Shown: positions 44,868-53,791 of the stretch, piece after piece
Position numbering within the stretch: position 1 is the stretch's first letter
Layout of the letters: each line of letters starts with the position of its first letter
Assembly (NCBI RefSeq): GCF_003003055.1
Contig: NZ_PVTV01000012.1
Location: forward strand, 248,001-312,000
Reading direction: 5' to 3'
Source: Jezberella montanilacus
Lineage (GTDB): Bacteria; Pseudomonadota; Gammaproteobacteria; Burkholderiales; Burkholderiaceae_B
Length of the DNA: 64,000 nt
Translations under genes and position numbers: made by a program
Notes under the pieces: model-generated
What the model saw: the letters and a program-made list of their open reading frames with translations, nothing else
Told to the model about the DNA's origin: nothing
Database searches by the model: none

Positions 44868-45428
44868 TTAATGCGAAACGCCATCACGCTGGATGACTTT
44901 TAAAACGGTTAACCACAAAATTTGAAGATCAAACAGTAATGATTGCCTATCCCGGTATTCGATGTCATAAGCAACTTTTTTGTCAATTGGCAGATCATCC
45001 CGTCCGTTGACTTGCGCCCAACCAGTCAGGCCAGGTGCGAGAAGCTGTATCCCGTTTTCAGTCCGTAACGCGATTAAATCATATTGATTGAACAGTGCGG
45101 GCCTAGGGCCTACCAACGACATATCGCCTGTCAGAATACTCCACAACTGGGGAAGCTCATCCAGACTGGTTTTACGCAGAAAACCGCCGATTGGCGTGAG
45201 GTAGCTGGCCGGGTTGGCGAGTAGATGGGTGGCGACGGTCGGTGTGTCGATCAGCATGCTTCTGAACTTAGGCATGCTGAAGAGTTTATTGTGGCGCCCC
45301 ACTCGGTTGCTCCAGTAAAAAATAGGCCCTTTAGAGCTGATCTTTACCGCAATACTCACAAACAGAATCGGTAGCGCCAACAGCAGCAAGCCCAGGGCAC
45401 TTAAAGTGAAGTCAAGCGTTCTTTTCAT
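44868..45428 (-). CDS. Initiating sugar-1-phosphate transferase (PglC/WcaJ C-terminal type)
   Basis: 186 residues, the short monotopic form with one re-entrant N-terminal helix. Motifs SKGPIFYWSNRVGR, MPKFRSM, TSLDELPQLWSILTGDMSLV-like region and GLTGWAQVNGRD are complete, including the catalytic D-E pair. It transfers a sugar phosphate onto undecaprenyl phosphate to start the repeat. It sits beside WbpM and the UDP-6-deoxy-HexNAc genes, so a QuiNAc- or bacillosamine-type sugar is likely. This is a fold unrelated to the WecA-like enzyme at 20326. Confidence 0.93.
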   Translation of the reverse strand: MKRTLDFTLSALGLLLLALPILFVSIAVKISSKGPIFYWSNRVGRHNKLFSMPKFRSMLIDTPTVATHLLANPASYLTPIGGFLRKTSLDELPQLWSILTGDMSLVGPRPALFNQYDLIALRTENGIQLLAPGLTGWAQVNGRDDLPIDKKVAYDIEYRDRQSLLFDLQILWLTVLKVIQRDGVSH

Positions 45429-45474
45429 GATGATTCAGGCCAAGGGCAGTCTATCCGCCCAGTGACGTCATGGT

Positions 45475-46605
45475 TCAAGATTTGCGCCATACCTTGCGAT
45501 TGACGAAGTCTGTGTAGCTTTGAATAATACGCAAAACCTTGTCAGACACATTGTCAGGGGCATAGTCTGCCACTAAGTGCAATCCCCGCGTTTGGCCGCG
45601 CGGTTGCTCGGCAAGGATAGCCAAGCCTTGTTCAACACGGTCAATATCCATACCCACCATCATCACTGCAGCTTGCTCGAACCCTTCTGGCCGCTCGTGG
45701 GCCTCGCGCAAATTCAAGGCGGGAAAATTCAAGATTGATGATTCTTCAGTAATCGTACCGCTGTCAGACAGCACTGCACGTGCGTCAAGTTGAAGCTTGA
45801 CGTAGTCCGTAAACCCAAAGGGTTTCTCAAATCTGATCAAGGGGTCAGCGACCAAACCGGCGTCGGTGATCCGCTTTCTTGTCCTGGGGTGTGTTGAGAC
45901 GAGAACTGGCTCTCGATAGGTTTGCGCTAAGTGGTTCAACAACTGAAACAGTTTCTTTAATTGGCTGGGCGAATCGACATTCTCTTCCCGGTGCGCACTC
46001 ACCACAAAATACTGCTTTGGTTTAAGGTTAAGTGTGGATAAGACCTCAGATTTATCTATCCCTTCACGATAGTAATCAATCACTTCGCGCAACGGACTAC
46101 CCGTCTTGATAATCTGATCTGGCGGTAAGCCTTCGCGTAATAGATATTCTCGAGCAATCTCGCTGTAAGTTAAATTGATATCAGCTGTGTGATCGACGAT
46201 ACGTCGGTTGATCTCTTCAGGCACTCGAAAATCGAAGCACCGATTACCAGCCTCCATATGAAAAATGGGTACTTTACGGCGTTTGGCTGAAATGGCGGAT
46301 AGTGCACTATTCGTATCCCCAAGTAACAGCAGTGCCTCAGGCTGGTACTTTTGAATCATTTCATCGGCAGCGATGATGATTCGACCGATCGTTTCTGCGG
46401 GTGTTTCGCCAGCGGCTTCCATAAAGGCATCGGGCGCACGAATCCCTAAGTCCTTAAAAAAAATCCCGTTTAATTCATAGTCATAATTTTGACCGGTATG
46501 AACCAAAATATGATCGCAAAACTGGTCGAGTTTATGGATCGTGCGGGATAAGCGGATGATTTCTGGCCGAGTCCCGACAATGGTCATGACTTTCAGTTTA
46601 CGCAT
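45475..46605 (-). CDS. fnlC: UDP-HexNAc 2-epimerase (WbvD/FnlC/WbjD-like)
   Basis: 376 residues, non-hydrolysing UDP-HexNAc 2-epimerase fold: [45 protein letters not shown] and HREENVDSP are typical, the [11 protein letters not shown] form being that of the FnlC/WbvD branch. It inverts C2 of the UDP-6-deoxy-L-talose or -L-rhamnose HexNAc made by the two preceding enzymes. ATG 46605 overlaps the fnlA-like stop by eight bases; GTG 46617 is an alternative. Whether the product is L-FucNAc or L-QuiNAc depends on the reductase upstream. Confidence 0.88.
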   Translation of the reverse strand: MRKLKVMTIVGTRPEIIRLSRTIHKLDQFCDHILVHTGQNYDYELNGIFFKDLGIRAPDAFMEAAGETPAETIGRIIIAADEMIQKYQPEALLLLGDTNSALSAISAKRRKVPIFHMEAGNRCFDFRVPEEINRRIVDHTADINLTYSEIAREYLLREGLPPDQIIKTGSPLREVIDYYREGIDKSEVLSTLNLKPKQYFVVSAHREENVDSPSQLKKLFQLLNHLAQTYREPVLVSTHPRTRKRITDAGLVADPLIRFEKPFGFTDYVKLQLDARAVLSDSGTITEESSILNFPALNLREAHERPEGFEQAAVMMVGMDIDRVEQGLAILAEQPRGQTRGLHLVADYAPDNVSDKVLRIIQSYTDFVNRKVWRKS

Positions 46606-47608
46606 TGACTGCCCCACGAATCAGATCGAGGCTCATGAGTACTTCTTTTACCTGTTCAACATCCAGACGACGGGTATTGTGGGATGTATAGTCATCGTAA
46701 TTAGAAATTTGTGTCTCGCCGGTGACGAAGTATTTATCGTAGTTTAAGTCGCGGGCATCCGCGGGGATGCGGTAATAGTTACCCAGATCTTCCGCTCGAG
46801 CCATCTCTTCACGCGAGACGAGAGATTCATAAAGCTTCTCGCCATGGCGGGTGCCGATCACTTGTATTTCGCTCTTAGTTGCAAAGAGAGAAGTCATCGC
46901 TTGGGCAAGATCCCCTACCGTCGAAGCTGGTGCCTTTTGTACAAAAATATCGCCTGGCTTGGCATGTTCAAAGGCATATAAAACCAGATCCACTGATTCT
47001 TCAAGCGACATCAAGAACCGTGTCATGTGAGGATCGGTCACTGTGATTGGCTTGCCCTGCTGTAATTGCTCAAGAAATAATGGGATTACCGAGCCACGTG
47101 ACGCCATGACGTTGCCATAACGCGTTGCCGAGAGCACCGTTTTGTTGGGATCACAGAGCCGGGACTTGGCGACCATGAGTTTTTCCATCAAGGCTTTAGA
47201 GATGCCCATTGCATTGATCGGATAGACCGCTTTATCTGTACTAAGCAGGACGCAGCGACTGACGCCTTGCGCAATCGCCGCGCGCATGACGTTTTCGGCC
47301 CCGTGCACGTTGGTTCGAACGGCCTCCATGGGGTAAAACTCGCAGGAGGGGACCTGTTTTAGTGCAGCCGCATGAAAAACAAAATCGACGCCATGCAAGG
47401 CATCGTGCACGCTGTCATATTCACGGACGTCACCGATGTAGAACTTAAGTTTGTCGCTTTTGTGCTTGAGACGCATATCCTCTTGCTTTTTCTCATCACG
47501 GCTAAACACCCTGATCTCTGCGAGCTCAGAGTCAAGCAGTCTGGTCAGCACGGTGTTGCCAAATGAGCCAGTACCACCGGTAATTAAGAGGACTTTATTT
47601 TTAAACAT
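46598..47608 (-). CDS. fnlA: UDP-GlcNAc C5-inverting 4,6-dehydratase/epimerase (FnlA/WbjB/WbvB-like)
   Basis: 336 residues, soluble SDR related to WbpM's catalytic domain but without membrane helices. [29 protein letters not shown] with Met in the catalytic position, and [16 protein letters not shown] mark the FnlA/CapE group. It converts UDP-GlcNAc to UDP-2-acetamido-4-keto-6-deoxy-L-hexoses. ATG 47608 begins the canonical N-terminus; a TTG at 47626 is in frame but lies inside the preceding gene. First dehydratase of a three-enzyme pathway in order FnlB-like, FnlA, FnlC on the minus strand. Confidence 0.9.
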   Translation of the reverse strand: MFKNKVLLITGGTGSFGNTVLTRLLDSELAEIRVFSRDEKKQEDMRLKHKSDKLKFYIGDVREYDSVHDALHGVDFVFHAAALKQVPSCEFYPMEAVRTNVHGAENVMRAAIAQGVSRCVLLSTDKAVYPINAMGISKALMEKLMVAKSRLCDPNKTVLSATRYGNVMASRGSVIPLFLEQLQQGKPITVTDPHMTRFLMSLEESVDLVLYAFEHAKPGDIFVQKAPASTVGDLAQAMTSLFATKSEIQVIGTRHGEKLYESLVSREEMARAEDLGNYYRIPADARDLNYDKYFVTGETQISNYDDYTSHNTRRLDVEQVKEVLMSLDLIRGAVNA

Positions 47609-47613
47609 ATGGT

Positions 47614-48504
47614 TTATTGCCTGCAAGAAGACTGACTAAACTTATGCATCTGCCCAATTAGTTCTGTCCAAGGCACAGTTTGATATCCAGTAGCAAGTTT
47701 AAAGCGAGTCGAATCTAAACATCGATCAATCACGAGATTATCATCTGCCACAACATTGATTTGCTTGCAGTAAGCATTGGCAACAAGTTTGAGCAGTTCA
47801 TATTTGTTAATCGGCGAGGCTGATACATGGTATGTACCGCGGAGTTCAGGATGCGGAATGACAAAATCCCTAATCACCCGAGCCAATTCAACAGTTGGCA
47901 GCCCCGAGAAAATCGCCTTTCGGAAACCCTTCACCTGACCTGTTTGAGATAAAAACCAATCAACCAGGCCATGATTACTGTTTATTTCGTGGCCTATGAT
48001 TGAGGTTCTTAGGGTGATAGCATTATCGTAATCAACCTCACCCAAGAGCTTGCTGCGCCCGTACAAATCTTGTGCATCAGGCATATCTTGCTCTGTGTAG
48101 TTGCCTTTTTTGCCACTAAAGACGCAGTCAGTGCTAACGTGAATCAGTCGGGCATTAACTTGTTTACAGTGCCTAGCAAGTTGGTGTGGCAGTAACGCGT
48201 TGATCTTGATTGCCGCCACTGCGTCATTGGCCTCTGCAAGCTGTTTGACCAGCCCCACACAATTAACAACAATATTGGGTCGTAGCTGAGTCAGCAACTG
48301 AGCCAAGCTTGATTCGTTTTCAACGTCAACATCTTGCACGATATTGTGCCGCAAAGAAACAGGCAAAGCTTGAACGAAGTTAGGTGATCGACAGGTGCCG
48401 TGAGTGATAAAGCCATCGCTTTCACTAAAAAAGCGGTACAGCGCGTTGCCCAGCATGCCAGACGCGCCAAGAATCAAAATCTTAATTTGCGACTCTGTCT
48501 TCAA
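47614..48504 (-). CDS. RmlD-like SDR reductase (WbvR/FnlB-like)
   Basis: 296 residues, RmlD-type short SDR: KILILGASGMLGNALYRFF, NCVGLVKQLAEAND, LIHVSTDCVFSGKKGNYTE and catalytic YGRSKLLGE. It lacks the C-terminal cupin of CapF/WbjC, which are about 370 residues long. By analogy to WbvR of Vibrio cholerae O37 it should reduce the C4 ketone to UDP-L-RhaNAc, which the 2-epimerase would turn into UDP-L-QuiNAc. A true dTDP-4-dehydrorhamnose reductase (rfbD) is the other reading, and would partly complete the rfbA/rfbC pathway. TTG start at 48504 overlaps the GT4 stop by four bases. Confidence 0.8.
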   Translation of the reverse strand: MKTESQIKILILGASGMLGNALYRFFSESDGFITHGTCRSPNFVQALPVSLRHNIVQDVDVENESSLAQLLTQLRPNIVVNCVGLVKQLAEANDAVAAIKINALLPHQLARHCKQVNARLIHVSTDCVFSGKKGNYTEQDMPDAQDLYGRSKLLGEVDYDNAITLRTSIIGHEINSNHGLVDWFLSQTGQVKGFRKAIFSGLPTVELARVIRDFVIPHPELRGTYHVSASPINKYELLKLVANAYCKQINVVADDNLVIDRCLDSTRFKLATGYQTVPWTELIGQMHKFSQSSCRQ

Positions 48505-49754
48505 TTGGCGGCGTCCTCAGTAGCGCTTCTCGCACGGTTGGATAGTACTGTAGCGAAATGATCACGCAGTCGGGTTGCCAGCATGTTAGGTTCAAAGTGT
48601 TCTTGGTAATAGGCAACACCCTGTTTGCCGAGTAGTTCGAGTTGCTGGGGTGACAAACCGTACAGCTTTAGTATCCCTTGTGCTAAGGCAGCAGCATCTT
48701 CGGCAGGGCAAGATACGCCTGCCCCTGACTCTTCGACGACTGCGGCTCCTTCACCATCCAATGACGCGATGATGGGTTTACCAGCGGCAAGATAGACCTG
48801 CACCTTGCTTGGAATCGTTTTGCTGATGATCGGGTCACGACACAGGCTAACCAATAGTGCTGACGCTTGGGCTAGTATCCCCGGCATGGCTTCAACTGGA
48901 AACCTCCCTGGCATCGTCACGTTTGTAAGGTTTCGGCGTTTGATCTCGGTCTCGATCCAGGTGGTCAAGCTGCCGCTACCGATGAGTACGATATTGATGG
49001 CATTGTGCTCCAACAACATCTCTGCCGCATCAAGCACTTTATCCAGCGCTTGAACGGTGCCCATATTGCCAGCAAAGACAACGTTGAAGCCTTTGCCGAG
49101 GGCCACACTGGGTGCTTGTTCATGGCTAGTGTGTTGATTAAACGCGAGTTCGCCAGGGTTCGGGTGATACTCGATTGGTGTCGCCCCAGACATCTTTTCG
49201 ACCGACGATCTAAACCCTTTGGATTGCACTAACAGAAGATCACAGCTACGGTAAATCCAACTCACCACAGCCGCAACACTACGCAGCACGGTTTTATTTT
49301 TGACAAAACCTGAAGCTTCAAGGCTTTCGGGCCAAAGATCCTGAACCCAAATGACTACTTTGGCGCTTTTTAATTTGCCTAGCCAGATGGCACTGACAGA
49401 CTGGGTAAATGGCGACATCCCACAAACGAAAATCAGATCGAACTTTTGACCGCGCAACACAAATGGGCCGACTATTGCGCTGCTCACAACAAATGATAAA
49501 TAGTTAAAAATCAGACCCAGAGTGTTGGATTTACCACGAGGGAGTAGGGGCACCCGATGTATGACGTAGCCCCTTGGATGCGTTTCGGTACTCACCTGCA
49601 GAGCCCGATAGCCTTCGAAGGTTTTACCGTGGGGATAGTTTGGTTGACCCGTCAACACAGTAACCTCGCACCCAACGTCAATTAAGGACTCGACAACCTC
49701 GTTGATACGGAACGACTCGGGCCAGAAGTACTGACTGAAAACGAGGATTTTCAT
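48501..49754 (-). CDS. GT4 family glycosyltransferase (WbuB-like, aminodeoxy-L-hexose transferase candidate)
   Basis: 417 residues. MKILVFSQYFWPESFRINEV and the VLTGQPNYPHGKTFEGY segment, with WVQDLWPESLEA, are characteristic of the WbuB group, known in E. coli O26 as L-FucNAc transferases and commonly coupled to FnlA/B/C genes. The C-terminal domain shows PSKVQVYLAAGKPI. The start overlaps the GT2 gene stop by four bases. It probably transfers the L-QuiNAc or L-FucNAc made by the three genes it precedes. Confidence 0.86.
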   Translation of the reverse strand: MKILVFSQYFWPESFRINEVVESLIDVGCEVTVLTGQPNYPHGKTFEGYRALQVSTETHPRGYVIHRVPLLPRGKSNTLGLIFNYLSFVVSSAIVGPFVLRGQKFDLIFVCGMSPFTQSVSAIWLGKLKSAKVVIWVQDLWPESLEASGFVKNKTVLRSVAAVVSWIYRSCDLLLVQSKGFRSSVEKMSGATPIEYHPNPGELAFNQHTSHEQAPSVALGKGFNVVFAGNMGTVQALDKVLDAAEMLLEHNAINIVLIGSGSLTTWIETEIKRRNLTNVTMPGRFPVEAMPGILAQASALLVSLCRDPIISKTIPSKVQVYLAAGKPIIASLDGEGAAVVEESGAGVSCPAEDAAALAQGILKLYGLSPQQLELLGKQGVAYYQEHFEPNMLATRLRDHFATVLSNRARSATEDAAN

Positions 49755-50767
49755 CTAGCCTCGCCCTGCGCCGTTTGAGCTGATAACCATTGTTGTGCAA
49801 CCTTAGGCGCTATCCGCTCACCAAACAATTGAAAGTCGACTAGCCAAAAAACAAAGCTTGGCTGAGTAAAACATAGTTTCAAAAGGGACCAGAGCAGTGT
49901 CCATTTACTCCGCTTACCGCTAAAGCGAGCCGTCAGCTGGTCGCGCGCAATGTGTCGCCGAAAATATGACTGATATTGCTGTGTCACAAACGCTCGAAAA
50001 TCCAGATACCTGGGATGATCGAATCGGCTCGCGTCTGGCGCACCGCGTTGCCTTAACCAATACCCCACGACCGCAACTCGTGCGTCTATGACCTGAGGGG
50101 TACCGGCTTCAAAATTAGATATCTGACCTGTGTGTTTGCGATAGCGAACCAGGCACTGAGGGATTGATCCTAATGCACCCAATTCGGATAAGCGCAGCCA
50201 GAGATCCAAGTCTTCGGCGCGTTTAATCTCTGTTCGATAGCCTCCGGCTTTTTTTACAACGTCAGTCAGATAAAATGCTGAAGAATGCGGCGGAAAGCGC
50301 TTAAAACGGACCAGATTATTGAGTAAACGATCAGTTTCTTGAGGATAGATAAACGATTTCCCAAGACGGCCATGTTCGTCAATTTCAGTCAAACCAGTGC
50401 CCAGAAAAACGAGTTGTGGATTTTCGAGCGTCGCCTGCAGCTGCAGCGCCAGCCGCTCTGGCTCAGCAATATCGTCTGCATCCAATCGTGCAATCCATTC
50501 GCCTCGAGCTGATTCAATGCCCAGGTTCAGAGACGCAGACAACCCTAGCCCGGGTCTATTGATGAGAACAATCCGAGCATCCCTTTTTATGTAGTCTTGG
50601 ATGATATCGACAGAACCGTCGGTGCTGCCACCGTCAACGATGATCAGCTCTAAGTCGGTGAAGGTTTGCTTTAAAACACTATCAATCGACTCTGAAACCC
50701 ATCGGGCTCCGTTAAAGCACGGCATGAGGACTGAAATGACTGGGTTGGCGGTATTCTTGGCTGTCAT
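49751..50767 (-). CDS. GT2 family glycosyltransferase
   Basis: 338 residues. ISVLMPCFNGARWVSESIDS, LIIVDGGSTDGSVDII and the metal-site ARLDADDIAEPERL make a standard GT-A core; RAEDLDLWLRLSELG is the acceptor-side helix. No membrane helices. ATG 50767 is used, since the longer frame to 50836 adds a non-family tail. It is the first gene of the minus-strand run, reading from the 127-base divergent region before 50895. Confidence 0.9.
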   Translation of the reverse strand: MTAKNTANPVISVLMPCFNGARWVSESIDSVLKQTFTDLELIIVDGGSTDGSVDIIQDYIKRDARIVLINRPGLGLSASLNLGIESARGEWIARLDADDIAEPERLALQLQATLENPQLVFLGTGLTEIDEHGRLGKSFIYPQETDRLLNNLVRFKRFPPHSSAFYLTDVVKKAGGYRTEIKRAEDLDLWLRLSELGALGSIPQCLVRYRKHTGQISNFEAGTPQVIDARVAVVGYWLRQRGAPDASRFDHPRYLDFRAFVTQQYQSYFRRHIARDQLTARFSGKRSKWTLLWSLLKLCFTQPSFVFWLVDFQLFGERIAPKVAQQWLSAQTAQGEAR

Positions 50768-50840
50768 CGCACAATTGTATTTCAGAATGAATGACTTACT
50801 TTTGGCGATCAACGCTGTGAACGCGTCTTCGACCACCTAA

Positions 50841-50846
50841 TATAAT
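50841..50846 (+). promoter_or_regulatory. Candidate -10 box for the heptose operon
   Basis: A perfect TATAAT lies 48 bases upstream of the ATG at 50895, in the 127-base divergent gap. The -35 region (GTGAAC/TGAACG around 50817-50823) matches the consensus at only about three of six positions. Confidence 0.45.
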
Positions 50847-50894
50847 GAGCCAGATTAAAGGCAGATTGATCCGTATGCCTTAACAAACGTTGGG

Positions 50895-51872
50895 ATGTCG
50901 CAGATGTCGATTTTGATTACAGGGGTTGCTGGTTTTATTGGCTGTAATTTGGCAAAGCGCTTCACAGACGAAGGACACCAGGTATTGGGTGTGGACAACC
51001 TTAGCCGCGGTACGCTCAACAATCTTGCCTATTTGCAAAACAACCCAAATTTTACCTTCGTCAAAGCCGATTGTGCCGAACGGGTTGGTTTCCTTGAGGC
51101 CATCGAAAATTTTCACAAACAATCGCCCATTATTGAAGTTTGGCATCTGGCAGCTAATTCAGATATCCCGGCTGGGGTGACCGACGCTCAGGTTGACCTC
51201 AAAGATACTTTCATGACAACCTTTAACGTGCTCGAGGTGATGAAGCAACTCGCTATCCCAGTGCTTGCTTTTGCGTCAAGTTCGGCGGTTTACGGGGATC
51301 ACGGAGAACAAAGCATTTCAGAGGATTCTGGGCCACTTTTGCCGCTATCCAACTATGGGGCGATGAAATTGGCCTCTGAGGCAGCAATCAGTGCTGCGGC
51401 AGAGAGCTTTCTGGCTCGGGCGTTTGTTTACCGGTTTCCCAACGTCATTGGCGTGCCTGCGACACACGGGGTCTTACTGGATTTTGTGAACAAGCTCAAA
51501 ACCAGCCCGGATGAACTGAAGGTGCTTGGTGATGGGACTCAGCAAAAGACTTATCTTCATGTTGATGATCTGATCGACGGTATGCTGCAAGTTCGCCATG
51601 GTGCGACCGAAAAGCTTGCTGTCTACAATTTAGGTGCTGACGATACAGGGATGTCGGTGCGTCACATTGCAGAGGCGGTCGTCGCAGCCGCTTCACCGAA
51701 CGCGCAAATAGTTTATGGCATTGAGAATCGTGGTTGGGTTGGTGATGTGCCCAAGTTTCAATATCGTCTTGATAAGCTAAAGAAACTGGGATGGACACCT
51801 AAACTTGACTCTCGACAGGCCATCGTCCGTGCCATCGCAGAAATCATTCAACAAGAGATCACCCGCGCATGA
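50895..51872 (+). CDS. NAD-dependent epimerase/dehydratase (SDR) of the heptose operon
   Basis: 325-residue extended SDR. GVAGFIGCNLAKRF gives the NAD motif, WHLAANSDIPAG the substrate loop, SSSAVYGDHGEQ and catalytic YGAMK the active site. It resembles UDP-glucose 4-epimerase-like enzymes without an exact match. It heads an operon of GDP-heptose genes and overlaps the nucleotidyltransferase fusion by four bases (ATGA), so it may modify the heptose nucleotide or act on a partner sugar. Substrate is not assigned. Confidence 0.83.
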   Translation: MSQMSILITGVAGFIGCNLAKRFTDEGHQVLGVDNLSRGTLNNLAYLQNNPNFTFVKADCAERVGFLEAIENFHKQSPIIEVWHLAANSDIPAGVTDAQVDLKDTFMTTFNVLEVMKQLAIPVLAFASSSAVYGDHGEQSISEDSGPLLPLSNYGAMKLASEAAISAAAESFLARAFVYRFPNVIGVPATHGVLLDFVNKLKTSPDELKVLGDGTQQKTYLHVDDLIDGMLQVRHGATEKLAVYNLGADDTGMSVRHIAEAVVAAASPNAQIVYGIENRGWVGDVPKFQYRLDKLKKLGWTPKLDSRQAIVRAIAEIIQQEITRA

Positions 51873-53773
51873 GGCAGGTTGTCATTCTGGCAGGTGGTAA
51901 AGGCACTCGACTTAAAGACAGACTGGGCGATTTGCCCAAGCCTCTGATCGATGTGTGCGGCACCCCACTACTTGAGCATCAAATCTTGCTAGCCAAGCGT
52001 TACGGCTTTAATAGGGTGCTTGTGTTGGTGAATCACAAAGCCCAGCAAATTGTCGATTTTTGTTTGAGCAAAGACAATTGGGGTATCGAGGTCCAGTGCA
52101 TTGATGATCAAGTGCCACTGGGTACGGCAGGGGCAGTGCTTAATGTGTTTGGGCAACTCGAAGACCAGTTTCTTGTCATGTACGGCGACACCATGATGGA
52201 TGTCGATTTGAGTCGCTTTTGCCGGGCTCATGCGAGCAGTCAAACCACAGGCGCCACGCTATTTTTGCACCCCAACGATCATCCCCAGGATTCTGATCTC
52301 GTTGAGGTGAATGGGTCGAATGTGATTACCCAATTTCACCCCTATCCCCATCAAGCTGACACGTATTACCCTAACCTAGTCAATGCAGCCCTCTATTGCA
52401 TGAGCAAGGCCGCATTGCTCCCCTATCGGCATCGGGGACAGGTTGAGCTGGATTTTGGTAAGCATTTGTTCCCTCAAATGATCAGGGACGGCATTATTTT
52501 GCGTGGTTACAACAGTCCAGAGTACATCAAGGATTGCGGTACGCCAGATCGAATCGACAAGGTCAGAATTGACTTCAGCAAGGGAAAGATTACGAACGCC
52601 TCTTTAGCTAATAAGCAAGCGGCAATATTTCTGGATAGAGATGGCACGATTATCGAGCAAGTCGATCAGTTGAATTCACTTGATCAAGTAAGTTTGCTTG
52701 ATGGTGCTGCGACAGCAATTCGTCGCTTTAACCGAGAAGGTTATAAGACCTGCGTCGTGACCAATCAGCCCGTGATCGCCAGAGGTGAGTGCAGTGTCGA
52801 ACAGCTGACGCAAATCCATTACAAAATGGAAACCTTGCTTGGTCGTGAAGCGGCCTACCTTGATCGCATCTATTATTGCCCTCACCATCCGGATAAAGGT
52901 TTTGCTGGTGAGCGAGCCGATTTGAAACTTGTCTGTCAGTGCAGAAAGCCCGCAACCGGGATGATAACGAGGGCTGTTGTCGATCTAAACGTCGATCTTG
53001 AAAAGTCTTGGATGATCGGTGACACCTCTACAGACATTGAGTTGGCCAAGCGATCCGGCTTGAAGTCCATTCTGGTAGAAACGGGGTATGCCGGTCGAGA
53101 CGGAAAGCACCCAGCCAACGCAGATTTTGTTGTTCTAAGCCTAGCAGAGGCAGCAACCTTAGTGCTCGATATTTATCCCTCAGTAGTGGACAAATATCTT
53201 GATGAATTGGCCAGTCTTCAACCCGGCGCTTTGGTCATGATTGGCGGCCAATCGCGTAGCGGCAAAAGTACTTTTGCCAATATATTGAAGCTGGCGTTGC
53301 TAGGGCTAGGACGTCAAAGCCACGTGATCTCGACAGATCGCTGGATTCTGTCTGAAGCGGATCGCGGCGACGGCGTGTTGGCCAGGCACGCCATGACTGA
53401 GCTTAATGAGGCATTGACGTCACTTCAGTCGATGACGACTCAGCTTAAGCAGATATCGCTGCCACGCTATTTGAAACACCAGCGACTACATCAAAAAAAT
53501 GCAGAACAATTTGAAATACAACCAGAAGATATTGTGATCGTTGAGGGCGTTGTCGCCCTTGCGACAGACGCTGCAAAGGATGCAAACAAGCGCTTTTATG
53601 TTGACACGGATGAGGCCGAGCGCAGAGCAAGAGTAATCAATGAGTACTGCCTGAGAGGCTATACCGCTGAGGAAGCAGAGACCGTTTATCTTGATCGTCT
53701 TCAGGACGAAGTGCCTGTCATTGCTGCGCTTGAGCACGACGCCATCAAGGTTAAACTACCCTTAACAGCATGA
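51869..53773 (+). CDS. Three-domain fusion: nucleotidyltransferase - HAD phosphatase (GmhB) - P-loop kinase-like
   Basis: 634 residues. Residues 1-230: nucleotidyltransferase (VVILAGGKGTRLKDRLGDLP, MYGDTMMDVD), HddC-like. Residues about 250-420: GmhB-type histidinol-phosphatase family HAD (FLDRDGT with D256/D258, zinc ligands C337, H339, C356, C358, and MIGDTSTDIELAKRSG). Residues about 455-630: P-loop domain with Walker A GGQSRSGKST (459-468) and a VIVEGVVAL motif, like uridine kinases. The first two activities are the GmhB and HddC steps of GDP-D-glycero-D-manno-heptose synthesis; HddA and GmhA follow at once. The third domain has no place in the known pathway. It starts on the stop of the SDR gene. 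Confidence 0.88.
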   Translation: MRQVVILAGGKGTRLKDRLGDLPKPLIDVCGTPLLEHQILLAKRYGFNRVLVLVNHKAQQIVDFCLSKDNWGIEVQCIDDQVPLGTAGAVLNVFGQLEDQFLVMYGDTMMDVDLSRFCRAHASSQTTGATLFLHPNDHPQDSDLVEVNGSNVITQFHPYPHQADTYYPNLVNAALYCMSKAALLPYRHRGQVELDFGKHLFPQMIRDGIILRGYNSPEYIKDCGTPDRIDKVRIDFSKGKITNASLANKQAAIFLDRDGTIIEQVDQLNSLDQVSLLDGAATAIRRFNREGYKTCVVTNQPVIARGECSVEQLTQIHYKMETLLGREAAYLDRIYYCPHHPDKGFAGERADLKLVCQCRKPATGMITRAVVDLNVDLEKSWMIGDTSTDIELAKRSGLKSILVETGYAGRDGKHPANADFVVLSLAEAATLVLDIYPSVVDKYLDELASLQPGALVMIGGQSRSGKSTFANILKLALLGLGRQSHVISTDRWILSEADRGDGVLARHAMTELNEALTSLQSMTTQLKQISLPRYLKHQRLHQKNAEQFEIQPEDIVIVEGVVALATDAAKDANKRFYVDTDEAERRARVINEYCLRGYTAEEAETVYLDRLQDEVPVIAALEHDAIKVKLPLTA

Positions 53774-53791
53774 TAAAAGCCCTAACCCAAT

